DNA from: Nitrospirota bacterium
Lineage (GTDB): Bacteria > Nitrospirota > Thermodesulfovibrionia > Thermodesulfovibrionales > Magnetobacteriaceae
Assembly (NCBI GenBank): GCA_015233015.1
Contig: JADFYO010000014.1
Coordinates: forward strand, 1 to 64,000
Length of the DNA stretch: 64,000 bases
Reading direction: 5' to 3'
Below the pieces are notes generated by a model. It saw only the letters and a list, made by a program, of their open reading frames with translations. It made no database searches and had not been told where the DNA came from. Below are positions 54,746-62,951 of this stretch, piece by piece. Within the stretch, counting starts at the first letter, position 1; every line of letters starts with the position of its first letter. Made by a program: the position numbers and the translations under genes.

Positions 54746-55324
54746 TCACCAATTTTTTTTACCATCTGAGGTCTTGACATCATTAAGCAAATCCTTTACA
54801 CTAAGAGTATGAGCCTGCTGCACCGGACGAGACGCGCTGCCTGAAAAGGTATCTTCCGCCCGCAAATCTGTGCCCGCAGCGGGCTTTTCTATTTTTGTCA
54901 GGCTGTGATCGTAAGAACGCTTTCCATTATTTCTTTCTTTTATCGTCAGTTTTGCCCTGTATAATTTATTATCTATTTCCAGTGGGGCATAAAATATGTG
55001 AATATTCTTAATATGAGGATCGTTGTCTCTGTCTGGACGAGTTTCAGACTTCACAGCATTTTCTATTAAGTCAGGGATTGCCCTTATAGCTTCAATATGG
55101 TCTATGGGTGATTGTCTCTCTCCGCTCAAGGCTTTATCTATCCCATTCCCCGTTATATCAATTTTCCACCCTGTATCCTTATTAATTGGAGACCTCCCTT
55201 GTAAATTCTCCTTAGCCCATTTTTTAGCATCTATCCTTGACTTCCATACTTCATTGCCAAATATCCTATCATCAAGCCTCGTTACCTTCATGTCCGGTTT
55301 TGACATATATGACGTATCGGACAT
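54746..55324 (-). CDS. Phage 'polyvalent protein'-type domain (LPD3-like) protein
   Basis: A 192-residue protein with sequence typical of an LPD3-like domain: HIEAIRAIPDLIENAV, IKNIHIFYAPLEIDNKLYR and KLTIKERNNGKRSYDHSLT. These domains usually end large phage or conjugative proteins. The frame remains open upstream of ATG 55324 for about 25 codons (reading ...STGQVLSEEVRGVVGG), with no start codon, so the gene may be a fragment of a longer protein. It faces the YyaL-like gene across a REP element. No phage structural gene is present. Function unknown. Confidence 0.55.
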   Translation of the reverse strand: MSDTSYMSKPDMKVTRLDDRIFGNEVWKSRIDAKKWAKENLQGRSPINKDTGWKIDITGNGIDKALSGERQSPIDHIEAIRAIPDLIENAVKSETRPDRDNDPHIKNIHIFYAPLEIDNKLYRAKLTIKERNNGKRSYDHSLTKIEKPAAGTDLRAEDTFSGSASRPVQQAHTLSVKDLLNDVKTSDGKKNW

Positions 55325-55432
55325 TAAACTGGAATCCTTAACTGGATCATTCCCCCCTACAACGCCTCTAACTTCTTCTGAAAGAACCTGTCCTGTTGAG
55401 AATAATCATGAAACATATGCTATAATAAATGT

Positions 55433-55543
55433 ATGGACGTTATAACTATACCAGCTGACATCATCAAGTGGGTAGCCGCCATGCTTGTGGCGCAGGCCGC
55501 TTTGATAGCCGGCATGTTCAGGCTGTTAGGCATTGTCAAATAA
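55433..55543 (+). CDS. Possible 36-residue membrane peptide
   Basis: ATG 55433 to TAA 55541-55543 encodes 36 residues with one hydrophobic helix (IIKWVAAMLVAQAALIAG). A CTATAATAAATG stretch precedes the start and could be a -10 box, but there is no clear Shine-Dalgarno. Similar C-terminal peptides occur in coiled-coil DUF1640-like proteins. It may be a remnant of such a gene. Not proved. Confidence 0.35.
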   Translation: MDVITIPADIIKWVAAMLVAQAALIAGMFRLLGIVK

Positions 55544-55708
55544 TCAAACGCTTGAATTGCGTGTATTATAGTTGTACATATTGACACTTATTAGTATAAC
55601 TAGTAGAATTGAATCGGTAATTTGAGCTTATTTAAATGCTTTAATTACACAGGGTTTCTTAGTGACTTTAGTTACTTTCAAAAAACTTGTTTAAAGGAGA
55701 CAATTATA

Positions 55709-57033
55709 ATGAGGCATTCATTTAAATCATTCATCTTTTTCTTTTTGGTGGTGTTGTTTATTTCATCTCTTGCATATGCAAGCCATATTTATGTGGGCAG
55801 CTTTCAAGACGGTAAAGTTTATGTATATCCGTCGGGAGCCTCGCTTCGACCGCATCCTACACCATTAGCGGCCTAAACGCTAGTGCCGTTTACGGTGTAG
55901 CAGTTGATACAAGCCATATTTATGTGACAGACATTACTGCCAGTGCAGTTAATGTATATCCAACGGGCGCCTCGACTTCGACCGCATCCTATTCCATCAC
56001 CGGCCTGAATGCCCCTAAAGGTGTAGCAGTGGATGCGAACTATATTTATGTGTCAAACAATGGTGGCACTACAGTAACGGTATACCCGATAGGCGCCTCG
56101 ACTGCAACCGCATCTTACACCATCAGCGGCCTGAATAGTCCTTGGGGTGTGGCAGTGGATGCGAACCATGTTTATGTGGTAAACAGCGGTGGCACTACAG
56201 TAACGGTATATCCGATAGGCGCCTCGACTGCAACCGCATCTTACACCATCAGCGGCCTGACGTCTCCCCATAACGTGGCAGTGGATACGAACCATATTTA
56301 TGTGACAGACGCTGGTGACAATACAGTTAAAGTATATCCGATAGGCGCCTCGACTTCGACCGCATCTTATACCATTAGCGGTCTGAATTCTCCCAGAGGT
56401 GTAGCAGTAGATGCGAACTATATTTATGTGGCAAACTTTAATGGCAATACAGTAACGGTATATCCGATAGGCGCCTCAACTTCAACCGCATCCTACACCA
56501 TCAGCAGTATAAATCAACCCGAAGGTGTAGCGCTGGATCCCTCCACTACCTCGACGGTCAGAAATGACAACGTAACATACACACTGCCATACCTGACTAC
56601 CGCGGCGGACAAACCAATCTATTGCCTTATAACAAACCAGACGAATGACAACGCAACGATACACTTTACCGTAAACGCAAACTCATCTGGTACCGCAAAT
56701 GCAACATATCAGAATTACAATACGCTTAGTAACTATGCGATTATCTATGCACGTCAGACGCGTATGTTATCTTTCGAGGGACTTAATATTAACCTTGACG
56801 GCTTGGTGATGGGTAGTGTGTCTGTCATTATGTCATCCGGGTCGTATGGCGGCAGGATTGGTCTTTGGCAGATGGGGACGCTTGGCGGTTCAGGTTCATC
56901 CAATTCATGGTCATGTGTAGATTTACCTATGGCATGTTTCCAGGGCACCACTGCACCTAAGCGTAACCTTGTCGGTTATATGTGCTCTGACCAATATTCA
57001 CCCCAGACGCCGGTACAGCATTTCACGTATTAA
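55709..57033 (+). pseudogene. Secreted beta-propeller (NHL/YVTN-like) protein, one-base frameshift
   Basis: ATG 55709 has AAAGGAGA 8 bp ahead and encodes a signal peptide (FIFFFLVVLFISSLAYAS). The first blade is cut by a frameshift: the repeat sequence GCCTCG-A-CTTCGACCGC lacks the A after 55843, so the frame ends at 55876 and the rest (55924-57033) reads in another frame. With one base restored, ~440 residues form six blades of ~42 residues (HIYV..VYPIGAST.TASYTISGL.SP) and a ~150-residue C-terminal domain of unknown type. It would be exported and bind a ligand or wall component. Real lesion or assembly error cannot be told apart. Confidence 0.75.
55930..56530 (+). repeat. Near-identical ~126-bp repeats in the propeller gene
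   Basis: Five units share TATCCGATAGGCGCCTCGAC followed by TTCGACCGCATC or GCAACCGCATC, and AGCGGCCTGAAT, with very few substitutions. This indicates recent duplication or gene conversion inside the coding region. Confidence 0.8.
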
Positions 57034-57059
57034 TATATAGCGTCGGCATCATTTCCTTA

Positions 57060-57106
57060 AACTGGCTGGATTCCTGATTTGGGGGGAATTCAGCCAGTTC
57101 AATTTT
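57060..57106 (+). terminator. Terminator of the propeller gene
   Basis: AACTGGCTG (57060-57068) pairs with CAGCCAGTT (57091-57099), followed by CAATTTT. The position, 27 bp after the stop, fits an intrinsic terminator. Confidence 0.7.
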
Positions 57107-57129
57107 ACCGCAGAAGATGAAAATCTCAT

Positions 57130-57263
57130 ACAGATATGCGTTCACTTACAGATATGCGTTCACTGAAGTAATAAAAGTTGAATCATCCTGAGCCTGTCGA
57201 AGGATGTTCCCTTATTCCTCATTTCCCAGTAAATCGGGCATCCTTCGACAGGCTCAGGATGAT
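57130..57263. repeat. Tandem 18-bp repeat and REP inverted pair
   Basis: ACAGATATGCGTTCACT(T/G) is duplicated at 57130-57147 and 57148-57165. REP cores follow at 57182-57206 (+) and 57239-57263 (-), 32 bp apart. The right flank TTCTTCTATGAACGCATTTCAGT matches that of the 54.6-kb locus in part. Confidence 0.85.
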
Positions 57264-57329
57264 TCTATTAATAAGGATAATTGTTTCTTCTATGAACGCA
57301 TTTCAGTATCAACTTTATGAGTTAGGGTA

Positions 57330-58406
57330 TCACGTTACAAGATCTATCTGTTGTATTGTGCCTGCCGTGCCACTGTCTTTTAGGAATATGCCGGTGCTTT
57401 TAAGTTGTCCCATCAGTTTATTCGTCTGGTCTTTGTACCCGAAGTTGGTCGAGAGCGCTGACAGGTCAATTGCCCCGAGGCCTAATGCCTTAAGTGAATG
57501 AAGTTTATCGTGACCGGCGGCGTCCTTTGACCATACTGACAGGGCGTTATAGACTGGATCATTTTCATCAATCCAACCGTTATGGTCTGCATCATACCGC
57601 GCCAGTTCAGAGAATCCGTTTCCCGTTGACGGGCCGAAGAGTTCGCTGCCGTTGTCTATTATACCGTTGGCGTTTTTATCGAGGGCAAGAAAACCGCTGT
57701 CAGTGCCTGTGAAGTGTATGTTTTCTGTTTGTCCGTTGCCGTTCAGGTCAAAGGCATAGGTCTTATCAGTAAGTTGAGCGGCATTTCCCCCGAAATTCAC
57801 TACAAGCGGGTCATGTCTTACACCGTTGCCTGCACTTAGATTTATGTTATTTTGCTGGGTGAACTCACGGCTTAACGAAAGGTCAACAGAGAAGTTTATA
57901 TCCTTGCCGTCGGCGGTCTTTATCACCCCTGCAGCGTTATATGCCATATTCTGCTGCTCTGAGTAGGTCTCCGTCGAGTTGTATGAGACTGAAACAGCGG
58001 GTGGTGGCGCGGGGGCTTGAGCCGATGCAGCGTCTTGCCCTACCCTGACGTTTTGGGCGTCCATTATTCCCTGAATGGATTTAAGGTCTATCTTCCTGCC
58101 AGTCAGTTTCTCTAAAATCAATTTCACAATCATCCATTTCACATCGCCAGTTAAAAATGTGTCCCCGTTATTTGAGGCAGATGTACTGGTGGTGCTGGAC
58201 ATGTCAGAGTTAAAACTTAAGGCGCTCATTGCCTCGCTACTTATAGCAACGGTATCCCCTAATGGGTTGACATTAGCTTGGGCAGTTCCAGACTCAGACC
58301 TGCCCGTGCCGCCGCCATCGCTCACAGTGAGCGCCTCAGATTTCTCATACTGCTGTGTCTGGGAATACGAAGATGACATGCTGACGTTCGATTGTTCTAC
58401 GATCAT
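57330..58406 (-). CDS. EF-hand-like calcium-binding repeat protein
   Basis: A 358-residue protein, ATG 58406 after AGGAGGG. The first ~100 residues are Ser/Thr-rich with a short hydrophobic helix (WMIVKLILEKLTG). The C-terminal half contains Ca-binding-like loops: DLNGNGQTENI, DKNANGIIDNGSELFG and DADHNGWIDENDPVYNALSVW, the 'D-x-N-x-D/N-G-x-I' pattern. DNGSELFG-containing proteins of this type occur near RTX/VCBS exoproteins. No signal peptide is visible, so export by a type I system is possible. Function unknown. Confidence 0.7.
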   Translation of the reverse strand: MIVEQSNVSMSSSYSQTQQYEKSEALTVSDGGGTGRSESGTAQANVNPLGDTVAISSEAMSALSFNSDMSSTTSTSASNNGDTFLTGDVKWMIVKLILEKLTGRKIDLKSIQGIMDAQNVRVGQDAASAQAPAPPPAVSVSYNSTETYSEQQNMAYNAAGVIKTADGKDINFSVDLSLSREFTQQNNINLSAGNGVRHDPLVVNFGGNAAQLTDKTYAFDLNGNGQTENIHFTGTDSGFLALDKNANGIIDNGSELFGPSTGNGFSELARYDADHNGWIDENDPVYNALSVWSKDAAGHDKLHSLKALGLGAIDLSALSTNFGYKDQTNKLMGQLKSTGIFLKDSGTAGTIQQIDLVT

Positions 58407-58505
58407 AAATTTATCCCTCCTTAGATATTTTTCAGCCTCAATGCCGAAACGAAGTTATAGAAGTACAAAGATTTCCACGTCTTTCAACAAGATATTCCCT
58501 GCACT

Positions 58506-58533
58506 GGATTCCCGCTGTTTACGCAGGAATGAC
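58506..58533. repeat. Degenerate inverted repeat ATTCCCGC...GCAGGAAT
   Basis: ATTCCCGC (58508-58515) and GCAGGAAT (58523-58530) form an imperfect palindrome resembling the widespread 'GGATTCCCGC..GCGGGAATGAC' repeat family. The rest of the 58407-58695 gap holds no gene. Confidence 0.45.
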
Positions 58534-58695
58534 AACCTTATAATGCTCTGCTTAAATGACTGCGACTTGGTATTAAACAAGTATCGGCAGAATGCCGGCA
58601 AATCTTTAATTCAGCGTCAGCAATATGGAATCCGCCGTATTGACTTTTTGCCGTCATAATGACACAATAGTTATCATGCTTTAATTCATACTAAT

Positions 58696-58962
58696 ATGGC
58701 AGCGAGGATGGTTGATTATATGCTGGAAACTACAAACTTAAATCATAGAAAAGTGCAGGACAGAAAATACACAATAACCGTTTATGCTAAGCAGTATGGC
58801 GTTATCTTACATCCTGACATGGAAGGCAGCGGTTTTTGGGTAGAATGTCCAGAACTTGACGTCGTTTCTCAGGGTGAGACCGTCGAAGAAAGCCTTAATA
58901 TGATTACAGAAGCCGTCGAACTTCATCTTGAGGATACAGAAGGTACTCAAGGGCAACCATAG
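58696..58962 (+). CDS. hicB: HicB-family antitoxin
   Basis: An 88-residue HicB with the partial RNase H-like domain: YAKQYGVILHPDMEGSGFWVECPELDVVSQGETVEESLNMI (key features GFWVECPELDVVSQGET). It should bind and silence HicA. It precedes hicA by 3 bp, the reversed order relative to the archetype. Met5 or Met9 are alternative starts. Confidence 0.88.
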   Translation: MAARMVDYMLETTNLNHRKVQDRKYTITVYAKQYGVILHPDMEGSGFWVECPELDVVSQGETVEESLNMITEAVELHLEDTEGTQGQP

Positions 58963-58965
58963 CTC

Positions 58966-59193
58966 ATGGGTAAGCTTCATAATTTACACACAGACAAGGT
59001 GCTAAAGGCATTTCAAATGGCCGGTTGGATATTTAAATCACAAAAAGGAAGCCATATTAAACTTGCCAAACAAGGCGAAACAATTATATTGCCCATCCAC
59101 AAGGGAAAACCAATAAAAGAACCTGTCCTGCTTCACGAAATCAAAAGAGCGGGATTAACCACTGAAGAGTTTATACGGTTGTATAAGGAATGA
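58966..59193 (+). CDS. hicA: HicA-family mRNA interferase toxin
   Basis: A 75-residue HicA of double-stranded RNA-binding fold. The catalytic His is H30 in QKGSHIKL, and the G-x-I-x-P-x-H motif lies in TIILPIHKGKPIKEP. It would cleave mRNA unless bound by HicB. It completes a type II toxin-antitoxin pair at the edge of the accessory stretch, next to ruvA. Confidence 0.9.
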   Translation: MGKLHNLHTDKVLKAFQMAGWIFKSQKGSHIKLAKQGETIILPIHKGKPIKEPVLLHEIKRAGLTTEEFIRLYKE

Positions 59194-59247
59194 TTTATCC
59201 TAATGTTATAGCAATTAATTTACTCATTCCTGTATTATAGAACTCCG

Positions 59248-59823
59248 ATGATTGGATCGCTCAGAGGAAAGATTTTGCGTAAAAAGCCCGATATGCTCCT
59301 GGTCGAGGTAAACGGCGTCGGCTATGAGGTGCACTGCCCTATAAGCGTGCTTACCAGCATTCCCGGCGAGGGGCAGAGTGTGTTCCTGTTCATCTATACG
59401 CACGTGCGCGAGGATATACTACAGCTTTATGGATTTCTCAAAGAGGAGGAAAGATTTATTTTTACTAAGGTACTATCTGTCAGCGGTGTTGGACCGAAGA
59501 TAGCCCTCGCGGCGCTCTCTGGCCTTTCGGCGGAGAAGTTCGCCACAGCCGTTAATTCCAACGACATCGATACCCTTACGGCAATCCCCGGCATAGGCAA
59601 AAAAACCGCATCGCGCATCGTCCTTGAACTCAAAGATAAACTCCCCATCTCCGCTTCATTTGTTAACAGGGATTACGAAGACGCATTGTCTGCCCTTCTC
59701 AATCTCGGTTACAAGAGGACAGACGTAATCCATGCGCTTGAAGAGCTGAATAAAAAAGGCGTTAGTGACATAGAGTCCCTTCTTAGGGAGTCATTAAAAT
59801 ATCTTTCAAAGACCGACCAGTGA
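59248..59823 (+). CDS. ruvA: Holliday junction DNA helicase RuvA
   Basis: A 191-residue RuvA: N-terminal OB fold, a tandem helix-hairpin-helix region ([35 protein letters not shown]), and a C-terminal RuvB-binding domain ([19 protein letters not shown]). It binds Holliday junctions and recruits RuvB. Its end overlaps the ruvB start by 4 bp. Confidence 0.95.
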   Translation: MIGSLRGKILRKKPDMLLVEVNGVGYEVHCPISVLTSIPGEGQSVFLFIYTHVREDILQLYGFLKEEERFIFTKVLSVSGVGPKIALAALSGLSAEKFATAVNSNDIDTLTAIPGIGKKTASRIVLELKDKLPISASFVNRDYEDALSALLNLGYKRTDVIHALEELNKKGVSDIESLLRESLKYLSKTDQ

Positions 59824-60830
59824 AAGACGAGCGAACGATACAATCACAGATACTCTCCGAAGATGGGCAGACGGACTATACGCTTCGTCCGGGGTCGTTC
59901 AGGGAATTCATCGGGCAGACCAGAATTAAGGAAAACCTGACCATATTCATCGAGGCGGCAAGGCAGCGCGGTGAACCCCTTGACCACATACTGTTCTGCG
60001 GCCCTCCCGGACTTGGCAAGACCACAATAGCCAATATCATAGCCAATGAACTCAATGTAAATATAAAGACCACATCGGGGCCGGTACTTGAGAGGGCCGG
60101 TGATTTAGCGGCCATTCTAACAAACCTCTCAGACAACGACATCCTGTTCATAGACGAAATACATCGCCTGCCACGTATTGTGGAAGAAATTATGTACCCC
60201 GCTATGGAGGATTTTAAATTAGATATTCTTATTGGGCAGGGACCAAGCGCAAGGACGCTTAAACTGAATTTACCAAGATTTACACTCATCGGGGCAACCA
60301 CCAGAACCGGCCTTCTGACCTCTCCCCTGCGGGACAGGTTCGGCGTCATTAACAGGCTTGAGTACTACGGCCATCGAGACCTCGTGGTGATAATAAATCG
60401 CTCTGCGTCGATTATTAACGTAGAGATAACTGACGAGGCGGCGATGGAGATAGCGAGGCGGTCACGCGGCACGCCAAGAATCGCAAACCGGCTGCTTAAG
60501 CGTGTTCGCGACTTTGCCCAGGTTAAAAACGACGGCGTCGTTGATTTGAATATTGCCCGGATTGCCCTCTCGTCATTAAATATCGATAGGCTGGGGCTTG
60601 ACGATATGGACAGGAAGGTGCTGCTTACAATAATCGATAAATTTGGCGGCGGCCCTGTCGGGGTTGAAACCATATCGGCCTCCGTGAGCGAGGACAAGGA
60701 CACAATAGAGGATGTCTATGAACCCTATCTGCTTCAGGAGGGGCTGCTTGAGCGAACCCCACGGGGAAGGCTTGCAACCCCATTCGCGTATGAACATCTT
60801 GGCAAGACCATGCCGCGCCGGTTGCTTTAA
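59820..60830 (+). CDS. ruvB: Holliday junction DNA helicase RuvB
   Basis: A 336-residue AAA+ motor: Walker [10 protein letters not shown], Walker [12 protein letters not shown], sensor TTRTG and RuvB-specific arginine finger in SPLRDRFG. It drives branch migration with RuvA. RuvC is not in this window. The operon continues into queH after 2 bp. Confidence 0.96.
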   Translation: MKDERTIQSQILSEDGQTDYTLRPGSFREFIGQTRIKENLTIFIEAARQRGEPLDHILFCGPPGLGKTTIANIIANELNVNIKTTSGPVLERAGDLAAILTNLSDNDILFIDEIHRLPRIVEEIMYPAMEDFKLDILIGQGPSARTLKLNLPRFTLIGATTRTGLLTSPLRDRFGVINRLEYYGHRDLVVIINRSASIINVEITDEAAMEIARRSRGTPRIANRLLKRVRDFAQVKNDGVVDLNIARIALSSLNIDRLGLDDMDRKVLLTIIDKFGGGPVGVETISASVSEDKDTIEDVYEPYLLQEGLLERTPRGRLATPFAYEHLGKTMPRRLL

Positions 60831-60832
60831 TA

Positions 60833-61396
60833 ATGAATGTGTTACTTCACATATGCTGCGCTAACTGCGCGGTATATCCACTTGATGTATTTAATAAAAG
60901 GGGCATAGATATAGCCGGTTTCTGGTATAACCCTAACATTCATCCACTTACGGAATACGCCCTGCGTCTCGAAGCCGTCAAGCTGCTTGCCGCCAGTAAT
61001 CACGTTGAAATTCTTTATGACAATTACTACGGTCTTGCGGAGTTTATCGAAATTGCCGGTAAAAAAGGAACAGACCGGTGCGCGGCCTGCTACGGGATGA
61101 GGCTTACCCAAACCGCAAAAAAGGCAAAAGAGTTGGGCTATAGCGCATTTTCAACGACACTACTTTATAGCATATATCAAAAACATGAAGTGATCGTAGA
61201 AACGGCTGCTGAGATTGCAGAGCAGTATTCAATTGAGTTCTACGAGGAGGATTTCAGAAAGGGCTGGCATGAGGGTATGGAGATGTCAAAAAAACTCTCA
61301 CTCTATAGGCAAAAATACTGCGGCTGCATATACTCAGAAATGGAGCGCTATGCGGGAAAGATGCAAAGGTCAACTGAGGGGTTCAGGATTTCATAA
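60833..61396 (+). CDS. queH: Epoxyqueuosine reductase QueH
   Basis: A 187-residue QueH (DUF208): conserved Cys in HICCANCA, DRCAACYGMRL and KYCGCIYSE, which hold the iron-sulfur cluster and catalytic site. It reduces epoxyqueuosine to queuosine in tRNA, replacing the B12-dependent QueG. It is the third gene of ruvA-ruvB-queH. Confidence 0.9.
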   Translation: MNVLLHICCANCAVYPLDVFNKRGIDIAGFWYNPNIHPLTEYALRLEAVKLLAASNHVEILYDNYYGLAEFIEIAGKKGTDRCAACYGMRLTQTAKKAKELGYSAFSTTLLYSIYQKHEVIVETAAEIAEQYSIEFYEEDFRKGWHEGMEMSKKLSLYRQKYCGCIYSEMERYAGKMQRSTEGFRIS

Positions 61397-61410
61397 CGTT
61401 AAATTTGGAA

Positions 61411-61502
61411 ATCCTTCGACAGGCTCAGGATGATTCGATATAGGTAGTTGCTTCGATATTAGGTAGTTGAACCGGGAATCATCCTGAGCCTGTCGAAGGA
61501 TG
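61411..61502. repeat. REP inverted pair with internal direct repeat
   Basis: REP cores lie at 61411-61434 (-) and 61478-61502 (+), so the order is opposite to that at 54.6 and 57.2 kb. Between them TTCGATAT(T)AGGTAGTTG is duplicated. The right flank CCAAAATGC...AGAAG is the inverse of the right flank at 54.7 kb, consistent with an inverted copy of one larger element. Confidence 0.85.
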
Positions 61503-61598
61503 CTTATGCCAAAATGCAGTAGAAGTAAGAAATCGTTAAATGCTATACTTATTTAGTCCCGATTAGGGAGTGTTGACAAATGTCTATGCAGAGGGGGC

Positions 61599-62807
61599 AT
61601 GACAGAGGCAAAGAAGACAGTTAATCGTTTGCGTTACCTTGTTCCAATAGCTTTGGTTGCCATTGCCATAGGTGTTCGGGTATTGGCGCTAGGGGTATTG
61701 GGAACACGCGTCGCTTGGCTAACGTTTTCTCCAGCAGTGGCGATAGCCTCTATAATTGGGGGGCTTTATACTGGTCTGCTGGCAACGATACTTTCTATTC
61801 TTGCGGTTATTTTTTGGAGTCTAACCAACGAACCCTTTATCAAAGACTTAGGCGATTGGATGGGTGTGATTGTCTTTTTCACAAACGGTATCGTGATCTC
61901 GGCTATGGCTCAGGTGATGCATAAATCCCGGCAAAGGGCTATCGATGCAAAGAAGCGGCAGGATCGGATAGAAATATATCTAAAGCGTGAAAACCAGTTT
62001 AACCATCTCATAGTGGAAAACGTGACCGATGGCTTATCTGTCAGTCATGCGGTAGAGAAGCACCCTTATATCATTTTTACTGTGTGGAATCACCATATGA
62101 CTGAGATAACAGGTTATACTATAGGCGAGATAAACCGTATTGGCTGGTATAATAGCCTGTTTCCAGATCCACAGCAACTAAAAAGAATTGTCGAGCGCGT
62201 GGATGCCGTGAGAGCCGGAGACAACCTCGTTGACGAGATATGGGAGATAGTTTCTAAAGATGGCGAGAAGAAACTCATTTCCATCTCGACTGCTCTTATT
62301 CGTATGGATGATGATGGGTTACTCCATGTCCTTGCCCTAATGCAGGACATAACACAGAAAAAGAAAGCCGAGAACGATCTCATCAGAGCCTCCGCAGTTA
62401 TTCAGCAAAGCCCCATCACGGTGCTTATCACCGATACCAATGGCGATATAGAGTACGTAAACACAAAGTTTACCGATGTAACAGGCTATCAGTTAAACGA
62501 GGTAATAGGGAAGAACCCCAGGATATTAAAATCAGGCAAGACGCCCGCTGAGGTGTATGCAAAGCTGCGGAGTGATATCACTGCCGGTAAGCAATGGCAG
62601 GGGGAGTTATGTAATAGGATAAAGAATGGCACAGAGATATGGGAGGTTGTCAAGGTGCTTCCCTTGAGGGATTCTGACGGAAAAGTAACGCACTATGTCA
62701 GGCTCTCTGAAGATATAACAGATTTAAGGCGCATTGAGTTAGAACCTAAATCCACCATCAAAATTATGGGAAAAGAGTGTAACGTATCATTATACAACGG
62801 TTTTTAG
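61599..62807 (+). CDS. Membrane PAS-PAS sensor, N-terminal half of a split hybrid kinase
   Basis: A 402-residue product. Four membrane helices (about 12-110, DUF4118/MASE-like pattern) are followed by two PAS domains (~145-265 and ~270-385), the second ending DITDLRRIELE. The last 21 residues derive from an inserted element, which brings the stop at 62805-62807. The downstream kinase part resumes in the same frame at ELRQSQKMDAIGQ. Alone this product lacks any output domain, so it is probably non-functional as a kinase. GAGGGGG just ahead of ATG 61599 supports the start. Confidence 0.82.
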   Translation: MTEAKKTVNRLRYLVPIALVAIAIGVRVLALGVLGTRVAWLTFSPAVAIASIIGGLYTGLLATILSILAVIFWSLTNEPFIKDLGDWMGVIVFFTNGIVISAMAQVMHKSRQRAIDAKKRQDRIEIYLKRENQFNHLIVENVTDGLSVSHAVEKHPYIIFTVWNHHMTEITGYTIGEINRIGWYNSLFPDPQQLKRIVERVDAVRAGDNLVDEIWEIVSKDGEKKLISISTALIRMDDDGLLHVLALMQDITQKKKAENDLIRASAVIQQSPITVLITDTNGDIEYVNTKFTDVTGYQLNEVIGKNPRILKSGKTPAEVYAKLRSDITAGKQWQGELCNRIKNGTEIWEVVKVLPLRDSDGKVTHYVRLSEDITDLRRIELEPKSTIKIMGKECNVSLYNGF

Positions 62808-62928
62808 ACATAACACTTTTACATTAATGAAAATATTTTTCTCACGATGGAATAATGTTTGGAGATGGTTGGAGGCAGTATCCACGGGATTTCACATGGA
62901 TACCCTTTAATGTGATGGTGGATTTAGG
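62745..62928. mobile_element. MITE-like insertion in the hybrid kinase gene
   Basis: CCTAAATCCACCATCA (62745-62760) and TGATGGTGGATTTAGG (62913-62928) are perfect 16-bp inverted repeats, with partial pairing over ten more bases. They are flanked by TAGAA at 62740-62744 and 62929-62933, a 5-bp target duplication. The 184-bp element has no transposase. Removing it with one TAGAA restores an uninterrupted gene reading IELE-LRQSQKMDAIG. Insert plus duplication is 189 bp, a multiple of three, so the frame is kept but a stop codon is introduced. Confidence 0.9.
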
Positions 62929-62951
62929 TAGAACTCAGACAGTCGCAAAAG

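Noticed and set aside
54746-55324. A prophage
   Set aside because: Only one LPD-type domain is present; there is no capsid, terminase, integrase or lysis gene.
57178-57501. A plus-strand ORF starting MNHPEPVEG
   Set aside because: It is the translation of the REP pair followed by the antisense of the EF-hand-like gene; HPEPVEG-type peptides are typical of such false ORFs.
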